In this document: piece after piece, positions 23,783-33,800 of the stretch | Layout: each line of letters opens with the position of its first letter | Position numbering within the stretch: the stretch's first letter is position 1 | From: Henricia sp. BOLD:AAB3569 | Lineage: Eukaryota > Echinodermata > Asteroidea > Spinulosida > Echinasteridae | Length of the DNA: 64,000 bases | Assembly (NCBI GenBank): GCA_037783545.1 | Contig: JBBELK010000216.1 | Span: forward strand, 124,001-188,000 | Direction of reading: 5' to 3' | Notes under the pieces: model-generated | What the model saw: only the letters and a program-made list of their open reading frames with translations | What the model was told of the DNA's origin: nothing | Databases searched by the model: none | Made by a program: the position numbers and the translations under genes

Positions 23783-24553
23783 AAACAGACAACATCTCAC
23801 TGGAAAGGTTTACTTCCTCAATCACCCTCATGGATGTGGTTTACTGTCTTGGTCACAGTGGAAAGAATGTTACCTGCCTACAATTTCTCTATGGTTTGGT
23901 TAGATAAGTGCAAAATACATAATTGTTTTGCATCTTCCGTCTCCTTGAACAGATTGTGTGGTAATATTTGTTGCTCACGTTCATCCACTGTTTTCCGAGG
24001 ATAGTTGTTTGCAGGCTAATTTGACTGCCCCAATGCCACAGCTGAAGTACCATAAAGAGTCGTTCATGAATATTCATTACAGAGGCTAGTGAAATTAATG
24101 AGTGACCTTAAAACTATGGCCAGCTTGACTGTTTCTGTGGATTTCAGTGAAAGGTGTACTGTGGAGGATTTATCACGAGGGCCTGTAAAACTTTACAACT
24201 GTTACAAGCTAGGGCCCTTTTCCAAATCTCGTCTCCGTCTCTGGCTTCAACTTGGACCTTTCGCAAATACTGCTTGAGGGAACTTGGATGAGCTGCAATG
24301 TGAGAAGGTTACTTTCCATATATTGCAGTTCTGTCTTTTGTGCAGGAGCATTTGCGAAAAGGTGTATGGCCATATGGAGCCGGAGACGAGATTTGGAAAA
24401 GGCCCTGGAACATGTAGTTTATTGGACACTCTAAATTTGGAACCAAATGAAAACTCAACATACTTGACAACATGACGTCTACAAAAGTGCCAGTTTGATT
24501 TTTATTTCAATTAATAACTAAGTGGCATACACAAGCGAAATTCTACTCAAAAC

Positions 24554-24920
24554 ACCGGTGTGAAGTTGGTTACTTATTCGACGTTCGACGTTCAATATTC
24601 AATAAGTTGAATAAGGAGCTGTTACTTTTTCAACATTCAATAAGGAGCTGTTACTTATTCGACATTCAATAAGGAGCTGTTACTTATGCACCTATCAATT
24701 GTTTTCCCCCCTCCCCCACCCGTGCTGCCCCACCCCCTAGGTGGGGGTTTGGTCACGTTTTTCATGCCCCAGGGTGGGGCGTTTGACCCTTTGAAATAAA
24801 ATTGTCTGTGCATTTGTATGTCGAATAAGTAACGGCTCCTTATTGAATGTTGAATAAGTAACGGCTCCTTATTAAATATTGAACGTCGAACGTCAAATAA
24901 GTAACCAACTTCACACCGGT
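24554..24920. mobile_element. Foldback element FB1, copy 2 (367 bp, 9-bp TSD)
   Basis: Same termini as the copy at 2734-3154, flanked by a perfect 9-bp duplication ACTCAAAAC (24545-24553 and 24921-24929). The core is inserted in the opposite orientation. The arm next to the CATTTGTATGTCGAATAAG end has two 29-bp units in both copies, while the other arm has three here and five in copy 1. It lies downstream of FAM32A. Confidence 0.9.
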
Positions 24921-25285
24921 ACTCAAAACACTGTTTTAAAGTTTAATTATTTAATTTGGTGGTTGGAAGGGATTAGATCTAGGTTTCCCTTTTCCACACT
25001 GTTATTTATGTACTGTAGTATTATTTCTTTTAACAATTTCGTCTCTAAGTTATACTCGTTGCCGTTTTGAATTTTCACTTTAAGATACTTGACTTCTATA
25101 CATGTAAATACATCATAAAATACATAAATTGGAATGAGCCTCATTTTACGAATTTTAAAACAAATCATGTTTTGCTTAGTTACAGAAAAATATTAAAAAC
25201 GAGTACATAAGCTTCAATCAGCTTTTAATAAAATTTACACGGAACAGAGCTAACATGATTCAGCCATGTTTATACATGTAATAAA

Positions 25286-25527
25286 AACTGCACTACCGTG
25301 ATTCAAGACCACCAGTTGGCTTCATAGCTCAATTGGTAGGGCGTCTGTACATTAAGCAGGAGGTCCGCGGTTCGAATCCCGGTGGAGCCAACTTGCTTTT
25401 CACTGCTCCAGATTTCCCAAACTCGATCATGGACTTTTGTATTCAATTAATTCACCTCGGCGGTCCCTGGGTTATAATCCCGAAAAATATAATCACTTAT
25501 TCATATATAATAATAATAAAAAAATAA
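25286..25527 (+). mobile_element. tRNA-derived SINE S1, copy 2
   Basis: The head at 25318-25390 folds with acceptor stem GGCTTCA/TGGAGCC and T arm CGGTTCGAATCCCGG. It has the same upstream ACTGCACTACCGTGATTC and downstream CTTGCTTTTCACTGC as copy 1, and an AT-rich (TAA)n tail near 25503-25525. Confidence 0.85.
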
Positions 25528-25822
25528 GTTTACAAATTTAAGGTGCGGCACGGCACAAGTCCTTTTCTATGAAGAACAACTTTTTTTACTTTGCAGTGCA
25601 ATTAAAGAAGGTATACGTTATGTACATGTTGTATCTTTGCCATTTTTAGGTCAATGGTGGAAATGGTCCCTTGGCAAAACAAAGGCATATATTGTACATT
25701 ATAACCAGGAATGCAGAACATAAATTTATACCTAAACTTTTCTTTGTCATAATAAGAACATACCGGTAATTTATTGGCAATGCACAAAAAGGGACGATTT
25801 CACTTTAGTACTCTACTGACTC

Positions 25823-26204
25823 AGACCCCGTTCTCACTAGAGAAAACGCTTCGTTCGACGATGATACGAAGAGATTTCCTGATGTGAATTCACGCCTCTT
25901 TATTCGACGAAGCAAATTTGTAATGTGAACGCTGCCTTTGTTTGACGAAGCAATTTGGCAGGCCTGTTTGCACAAGCGTTGTTTTTGATGCGCCACTGGA
26001 AAACCACAGCGCGCTTAGAAGCTTGGTGCGAGACGCGCATGTACGACCATAGTGGCCTCACAGCTTCATTCGATCTCCGTTAGCAGTCACTTAAATTGTG
26101 AACGGTACCGCTCTTCATTCGATCTTCGTTAAGTGATATGTGAAAACACTCTTCATTAACTAATCTTCGTCGAACGAAGTGATTTTTTTAGTGAGAACAG
26201 GGTC
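25823..26204. repeat. MITE with termini GACCCCGTTCTCACTAGAG
   Basis: Inverted ends GACCCCGTTCTCACTA and TAGTGAGAACAGGGTC, with CGCTTCGTTCGACGA/TCGTCGAACGAAG just inside and many CTTCGT variants in the interior. Confidence 0.85.
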
Positions 26205-26308
26205 ATTGTCTTAGTTTATTTTGTTTAAGTACCAAATTTGCATCACGTTCAAAACAAAGGTTTTTGTGCACTTGCATAACTTGGGGTAACATTACTAGAG
26301 ATTTGGGT

Positions 26309-26499
26309 AAGAGTTGAGAAGTTGATCCGAAATTTGTTTTCTTTAAAATGACTCGTCTAGTATTGGAATGTGCAGATTTGAAGGAAAAACCCAAAATTTC
26401 GAGTGGAATTTTTTTTTAGATTTTGTGAGGAAACACTAAGAAACAGCCTGTCTCATAAGTTTTGGTCTGAAGCCATGATCAACTTCTCAATTCTTTCGG
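26309..26499. repeat. MITE family K (AAGAGTTGAGAAGTTGATC), copy 1
   Basis: Inverted ends AGAGTTGAGAAGTTGATC and GATCAACTTCTCAATTCTTT; shares GAATGTGCAGATTTGA and TTTTGTGAGGAAACACT with 31764-31968. Interior similarity also flanks FB2 at 51282-51387. Confidence 0.8.
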
Positions 26500-27220
26500 A
26501 GATAGTTTAAGTCCATTTGGTCTACATAGTGTGTAATATACTTTGCAGCTCGTTGAAATTCATCGGATCGGTGAAGAGTAACGATCGCGAGACAAAAAGA
26601 CGCTGCTGGTTGGCGTCATAGCGCCACATGTTGATGACATGTCCTGGGTAGGGACAATAACAAAAAAAACTTCAAATAACTGCATTTTGGACCAAAAAAA
26701 ATGTCTCTGCAGTCCACATGTACACAACAATGATACAGCAAAAAAATATGTTTTCTTTCTTGCTTTTTAAATTTTTACAAAACCATGCATGAATTTTGAA
26801 GGTTTTCTGAAGCATTGCTGCATTTTTTTCTTTGATGTTATTTTAGGATTTTGTAAAAATGTTTCATCTTACAAATGATACAATGGGCCTTAAGTCCATT
26901 TTTAGCCCTGGGTGTCCCTGAGCAAGACACTTTGTCACATTTACTCCCCTAATTTGGGAGGAGGGGAGGCATTTTTGGAGTGAACTACATGTACATTTGT
27001 AATTGTAGCCTCCCCTGCCCTGTGCACATGTACTTATTTTATTTTGGTGTGAAGGGTTGGTTTCTCTGCATTTTTATGGACAGGAAACACTATTTCCTTC
27101 CTTTATGGCCTTACCTCATGCTACTTGGCTTTATTATAATCTTGGGTAAAAAAATGGAATCTTGGTTTGCAACAAATATTTGATGCTTTAATTTTGTATC
27201 AGTTTACCTAAATATCTTAC

Positions 27221-27467
27221 CATGGTCAGATCGCACATAGTTTCCTCTGTGGTCACCAATGAAGTACGCACCAGACTCGAAGCTGACTTGCTCAATGTGT
27301 CGCATGTTAATGAGAACGTCGTCCATAAGAGGGCGGTACATCGTCTCTCCTTTCGGCTTGACAAGTTCCGACTGGAAGACGCGAGTCGAACCCTTCACGG
27401 GCAGGAAGTTACGACCTGGCAGGGCAGAACAGGGGAAAGTAACAAAGTCTTCGTTCATTGGCTCCAT
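27221..27467 (-). CDS. Unidentified protein, probable first coding exon
   Basis: An 82-codon open stretch begins MEPMNEDFVTFPCS and ends at a good GTAAG donor just below 27221, in phase 1. Codon use is balanced and the residue composition is protein-like (LPVKGSTRVFQSELVKPKG, then RHIEQVSFESGAYFIGDH), unlike the shadow frames around it. An in-frame TGA nine bases before the ATG makes this a true start. A candidate 5' UTR acceptor (TTTTGTTCAGCAG) lies about 45 bases upstream. I do not recognise the family. The downstream exons should lie below 27221 on the minus strand, but I found no convincing continuation before FAM32A, so later exons may be small, or the exon may be a remnant. Its phase does not match the exon at 29452-29686. 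Confidence 0.5.
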
Positions 27468-29451
27468 GTTGTAAGTTCAATGAACGGTTAAAATGGTACG
27501 CAGCAACATACTGCTGAACAAAATTACACAGTCAGCAAGTGTTGGTTGCAAAGTTGCAAAAGCCGTTGTCCACCATTAAGTATTGAGAATGCCACAGCTG
27601 AGCACAAATACATGAGATAACTGCATGCATGCTGTACATGTCCCAAATTAAATGTATACATCACACATGGTGTACAAAGTCAACGTAGTGTAAACACTAA
27701 AATAGATAAGTTTTGTTTTTTCCCTAGTCCCTACATAACCAAACAGGATGTGTGCGAGTCAACTCTGGTGATACTCTAGCTTGTCAAATGTCAATGTAGT
27801 TTTTCTTTTCCCCCCCTCAAGGTCTGTGCATAATACCTTCTGTTGGTATGGGATGACCCATTTCACTGCTAACCTTGTGCATTGTGAAGTCATGGTTCAG
27901 TGCCTCTTTCTGCTGTTGTGTGTACAATTTTAAAAAGGACTGGGAATTATGGACAAGAAAAGGCCCCACAGAACAGTTTGAAAAAAAAGAGCGGGAAAAA
28001 GTGGTGAAAAATTAAAAGCCATTGCCACAAACTAAACTAAGATTTATTTTATTGGTTTTGGGCATAATTATAACAGTTGTCTGAAACTGAAACCGAAACC
28101 ATTAATATAAATTTGATGTCGGCACTGTTCCTGGTATACCTGATATAGGCCTATATTAGGCACGGTTTCAGCTAAATGAACATTTCTGTAACAATAACCG
28201 CAAACATTTTTAGAGAGTGACTTGTTAATATTCATACACACATCAAGGTATAATGTACAACTGGTGTTATTTCCTGAAATTACTGGCTGCATGCTTAAGG
28301 CTGCATGCATATTCTCAAATAATCCTGACCTTTGAACCTTTTGTAATTCACAATAGTCTGTACAGTTCAACCGAATACAATGATTTGATTTTCATACATG
28401 ACACATGTTTGGCAATGAAATTGAGAAAAACTGTCTTAATCTTTGTGCCATTATGTTTATCCATAAAATGCAAAAATGTGACTACAAAGCAACATAATTA
28501 TTTTGAAAAATTTTCAAATGTTGTCGTTTGTAAGCGTCAACAACATTTTACCTGGAAAGTAAAACAATTTTTAAAAATAACATCAATATTTTAGGAAATA
28601 CTTTAATAAAAATGTATTTTTTTCATAAGTTTTAAACTCTTTAATGTTTTTGGAAGGATTAGAAAATGATGTGTCAAGAAAATTTTGTTATTAACAACAT
28701 TTTTAAATGCATGCAAATTTGTTTTACTGTGGGGAATGTCATAAATCTTGTAGGCATGGGACAGCTCGTCACAGCTGTAACGTGACTAACTGTAACGTTA
28801 CTAACCATGATTTTTCAATAGTTCTTGAAACTGGTAAGAGTAGGTGTGACTTAGCATAATTAAGAAGAAAAAAAACACGCCAGAAACAAGCAATGAAAGA
28901 AGTATTTGTAAGTTTGTTTCAGTTTCATTTGAGAAAACTTTTTGTTTCAAGACATGCATTTTTTTTCAATGTCCTTTAAAAATCCTTTTTTTGTAACATA
29001 GATTAAAATCTTTATTACAATTAAGATTAAAATCTTTATTACAATTCACAAAATGGGGCTAAATGATTTTAGTTATTACTGTCCAGTAGATGTTGGTGAG
29101 ATGCATTGATGGTACCAAATTGGAGAACTGACAGGCTTGCGTGTTGATGTAACAGAGGATAGAACTCCAGTAAATTGCTCAATTTGTAACGTTGCTAACC
29201 GTGGAATTGTCCATTGCCACTTGCCAGATTTTGTTTAGGGTTAAAAGGGTGCTATTTGTTTGTGATGTTTGTCACAACTGCAGATCTTTATAATGGGGAG
29301 GGGCCTTGAAGTGGGGGAGGGGTGGGACTGGAGGAGTGGGAGATTGGGATGGAGCACAAAGGGGGGGAGGGGGGTGCATGCAAAGGGTGTGACAGAGTGT
29401 TTGCAAGGTGGTCAAGTGTCAAGACTAAAAAGGTAAACTGGTAAAACCTAC
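27468..29451. other. AT-rich interval between the two unidentified exons
   Basis: No coding exon is supported. Features are low-complexity: a direct repeat of GATTAAAATCTTTATTACAA (29000-29045), repeated GTAACGTTACTAACC motifs (28785-28805 and 29185-29205) and a strongly G-rich plus-strand tract at 29291-29395. Confidence 0.5.
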
Positions 29452-29686
29452 CTTTGAATCGAGATGTTTCACACTCACAGTGGTTGTACCTCTTCTGTCT
29501 TGGCTCTTCCATCCTTTCTACTTCCTCCCTCTCCCTCTTCCTCTTCTGACCGAGACAGAAACTTCCACCGAGGGCACCGTCACTCAGTCCATTGTGATGA
29601 TGGCCATTCATGTGACTAGTTCCTGGAATACTCATCATGTCAAATGACTGCGCTGTGTGGAAGGGGTTTCCGGGTACTTGCATCAT
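29452..29686 (-). CDS. Unidentified basic nuclear-type protein, probable first coding exon
   Basis: The open frame begins MMQVPGNPFHTAQSFDMM and reads through a Gly/His/Asn-rich segment into a dense basic-acidic cluster (QKRKREREEVERMEEPRQKR) that resembles a bipartite nuclear localisation signal, then CECETSRFK and a GTAGGT donor at 29451. No acceptor is visible immediately upstream, so this reads as a 5' UTR plus first coding exon, with the promoter facing AP1M1 across about 1.2 kb. Loose resemblance to the N-terminus of CCDC117-type proteins was considered but is too weak to name. Beyond the donor the intron is strongly G-rich on the plus strand (29291-29395). Confidence 0.45.
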
Positions 29687-30854
29687 TGATGTTGCTTCCT
29701 ACGTTACCGACGGCAACCAATACTGTGCTCACAACTTTACAATTTCTTAGACCTCTTGTGAAAAAACTGCACTTTTCATTCAGTGAGTTTATACTGCATA
29801 CTTCTCTGTCTGCGAAGAAAAAAATTTTTGAACCAACAAGTTAGATATGCATGTATCATGTTGAAATGTTAACTCAAGCAACTTTGCTATCAATTCAAAG
29901 CTAAACCAATCAGGGGTGGATTTGGCTTAAGGGTGGGGTTGTGGCTCCTCCTACTGTACTGTGTGTCGAAAACATGCCCTGCGTGCTAGGGTTTGAAATT
30001 TAGGTGCTTTCTCCTGCAATAAGGCAGTTACTTGAGGGGCTTAATTGTTAAAGGTCAGGAAGGGATATTTTATTTATTTCTTCATTAAAGGCACAGGCTC
30101 GTCAGCAATGCGCGCACGCCAAATTCATGCCACGAAATACGCAGCTCCATGCCTTTGCTATGGAGCTGCATATTTTGTGGCACGAATTTGGCGTGCGCGC
30201 ATTGCTGACGAGCATTGCTGACGAGCCTGTGCCTTTATTATACAAAATTAGTTCTCCTTAAGTGTCAGGCCTTGAATAAATTCCGTAGTGAAAAAGTTAA
30301 AGTGATGTAGATTACAAAATATGCATTTTACTGTAGCATCAAATCTTATGCCCCGCCCACTACTTAATCCAGCAACGCCCCCACCCTTCTTGATTATCGA
30401 TTGGCCTTGCAATGCAATGCACATGATTTGCTCCGCGGCGGCCGGCCGTGCGCAGCATGCACTCGACAACTCTCTACGAATCACGCTCGTCGTGCTCCGG
30501 GCTCCGTTCGGCACTAGCTGCGTCAAATTCAAAATAACAACGATAGGCCTAAACCTTAAATTTCTGCCGCGATTTAGGCGAAAAGAAATTAAGACGCACT
30601 AACCCCAAACGACTTTCCGCTGCGCCCCGCTTTTTGAATGCGAATTCTTTATGCAAATTTGGGTCATTTTTAGGGTTCAACAATGAGGCATGATGGGATT
30701 GATATACCGATGGTCGATCGACGTCTACGTCTGCGGATAGGATTCTAGGATTCTACCACGTTGGATGCACAGGGAAAATATCCGTTTTTTAACATACAAA
30801 GAGTAGTTATCAATGGTATAGACTGCTGAAATAAGACGTTCAACGTCAGGCATT
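29687..30854. promoter_or_regulatory. Divergent upstream region of AP1M1
   Basis: Between the minus-strand exon at 29686 and the AP1M1 ATG at 30855. Besides family A MITE copy 2, it holds a local CpG-rich patch at 30430-30500 (CTCCGCGGCGGCCGGCCGTG) that may be the AP1M1 core promoter. The 5' UTR probably covers the last 100-150 bases. Inferred from base composition only. Confidence 0.4.
30086..30237. repeat. Hairpin MITE family A, copy 2
   Basis: Same family as 3769-3902, TA-flanked, with a 13-base direct duplication inside the right arm (GCATTGCTGACGA twice, near 30200-30226). It lies between the minus-strand exon at 29452-29686 and AP1M1. Confidence 0.85.
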
Positions 30855-33800
30855 ATGTCTTTATCGGCAGTTTTCTTTTTAGACGTGAAGGGAAAGGTAA
30901 AATTGCACACGACAGTTGGTCCATTTTCCGGACAGTACAGTCTGGGAGAGGGGCGGGGCAGTGGGAGTGGGAGGGGGAGCGGGAGGGGGAGCGAGGGTTT
31001 ATGCATGGGTTTATGTGACGTTTGACTTGTACATTTTTTTAAAAATAAAACTTTTAAAAGAATTGAGAAGTTGGTCACTAGTAAAACTAAAAGTAGGCCT
31101 AGATTTTTCTTTATTTTTTTTAATTTTTCTTTAAAAGTCCAAAATATTTAGGATTGGGAAAAATTAATTTCAGAATTTCTTTAGCCCATCTCAAGACAAA
31201 TGTCTTGTAGTAGGCCTACACAAAATAATATTTTTTTATTTACCGATTGCCGATGTTATTAACATCACAGTTGGAAAAAGTACTAACGTTCATGTTTATG
31301 TTGTTGCGACAGGTTTTGATTTCCCGTAACTACCGTGGCGATGTGGACATGTCATCAGTGGATAAGTTCATGACATTGATTCTAGACACTGAAGAGGAAG
31401 GTCAAGTTTCGCCTATCATCACTCATGGACAGGTCACATTTATGTACATCAAGTACAACAATCTCTACTGTATCCTTGACTGAGTTTGTTTCTTGCTTCA
31501 AGAAAATCTAAGACTAAGTGCCATCTCAGACCTCAACCCTTCCATCCCCTCCACCACCACTACCAAATTTTGAGCGAAAAAAATACCAAAGATAAAAATG
31601 AATGTGGATATACAGCTAAAAAAAAAGTGAAATTTAATTTCCCCCAAATTTTCATTTGTTATACAGTAATTGATGTAATAAGGCATACGATGTATTTAAT
31701 GAGTTTGACATCACTCAACATATATGCCTTTAATATGTCATTTACTGTAGACAAGAAAAAATTGTAAGAGTTATGAAGTTAATCAGAACTTTGCTTCTTT
31801 AAAATTACCCATCTAGGATTAGAATGTGCAGATTTGAGGAAAAAAAACAATTTTGAGTCGGAAAAATGTAAGATTTTGTGAGGAAACACTTAGAAAATGT
31901 TCAGCCTGTCTGATTTGTTTTGCACACAAGGTCTGAAGGCAGCCATGATCAACTTCTCAATTCTTTCTGTGTATATATAAACAATTGATACAAGCCAGAT
32001 CTAGATTGAAGTGGGTTTGTAAAATATGTTGGTTGAAAGTTCTAGATTAAAATTTGTTAAAGAAGACCGCACAAATTTAAACGTTGTATAACTTTGCTTT
32101 GTACCAGTTCCTTGACTTAAAATCACAGTGGTTGCGTGTACCAAGAAAAATGCCAATGTTGCCCTCGTCTTCACAATGCTCCATAAGATTGTCGAGGTAC
32201 GTATTTGTGAATATCCTAACTAAATTTATTTGCAAACTCACCCAGTTACCTCTTTAAGTATTCTGGAGAGTAATGTTGTAGATGAGTACACCACAAATCC
32301 TGCTTGAAACATATATCGAGAGGTAATAACAGCCACGAAAATTATGAGATGGAACCACCCATTTTTAGCATTTGGTACTTGATTTTTTTCCGTTACACTT
32401 CCCATGGACACAGGTGTTCATCGAGTACTTCAAGGAACTTGAAGAAGAAAGCATTCGAGATAACTTTGTCTTAATCTACGAGCTTCTTGACGAGTTAATT
32501 GACTTTGGCTACCCTCAGACCACCGACAGCAAGATATTGCAAGAGTAAGTCATCAACCTCAAAGATTAACCTTTCACTTCCCTGGCCCTGGTTCGAATCC
32601 CATCCAGGCTGATCTGTGGATTGGGTTTTCAGTCCCTGATTAATACCATGGGTTGTAGCTGTGCACACTTGCTCAAGGGGTTTTCCTTCCACTTTTAAAA
32701 CTCAATGTTTCTGATTTCATAAATACCAATCTGTAATTATAATCATTTGATAACATGAAATGAAAAAAAAAACATTCCAGTACTGCACATTCACTGATGT
32801 GTTTAAGAATGTCTGAATTTTGAAAGGTGATTTTGGATGTAAACACACAACTTTTTTTGGAGGAAGAGGGGGAAACAAAGACAATGTACACAGGTTTCAG
32901 GTAGGCACAATCAATAAGGTTAGAGTTTTTATGAAATTTTCAATAAAAATATTCTGTACAAATATTAGGGTGGATATCTGTTTTGTTTTTGGATTATGTA
33001 ATTTTGACCCACCAGGTACATCACCCAGGTGGGCCAGAAGCTCGAGATTGCCCCTAAGCCACCCCCTGCAATCACCAACGCAGTGTCTTGGCGGAGTGAA
33101 GGTATCCGATATCGCAAGAATGAAGTGTTTCTAGATGTTATTGAATCGGTTAACCTTTTAGTAAGTTGCTTCCTGTTTAGGCTTCTATTGTCTTTTTTAT
33201 TAATACATCATTAGATACTGTACAGTGTGTTACATGTTAATAGATCTGATCTGATCAGAGATTGTCATAGGCATTAGAATCAGGAGATCACTATTTGACG
33301 ACTCAAATTGTTGTATATGCAGGGCTCCAATAGAAATCAGTATGGTTTGGGCGTACCCTGGTTAAAGAAATGAAATAAGAAATGCTGCTTGAATTTTTTT
33401 TAGGTGAATTCTAACGGCAATGTTCTACGGAGTGAAATCGTAGGAGCTGTCAAGATGCGTGTGTTTCTGAGTGGAATGCCGGAGCTTAGGCTGGGTCTAA
33501 ATGATAAAGTTCTCTTTGAGAACACAGGACGTAAGTTTATATGTAATCTGTTGGAGGAAGGGAATGGACAGGTTAATAGTTTGTGATCTTAAAATGTTTG
33601 TGAACTCCATATTGCTTGTGAATCCCAATGATCAGGGGTAATAATCAAAAGTGTCATGATTATTATTTGTTTTATTGTGTGAGGTGATTTGTTTATTTCT
33701 TTTTAAATATACAACCAAGTGTTTTTAGTCTGTTCCATAAGAACATGTTCAAATAGGAAGTGGATGATACTATTATACTACAATAAATTGTCTTCTTTTC

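Larger units (their letters stand above)
23783..27220. other. FAM32A 3' flank: MITEs, FB1, SINE, no further exon seen
   Basis: Contains FB1 copy 2, SINE S1 copy 2, the elements at 25823-26204 and 26309-26499 and a family J end near 26760-26894. A short inverted pair around 24180-24430 (AGGGCCCTTTTCCAAATCTC and its inverse) marks another small MITE. Nothing else with coding character. Confidence 0.55.

Noticed and set aside
29288-29451. Proline-rich extension of the exon at 29452
   Set aside because: It reads past a good GTAGGT donor into a C-rich (minus strand) low-complexity intron.
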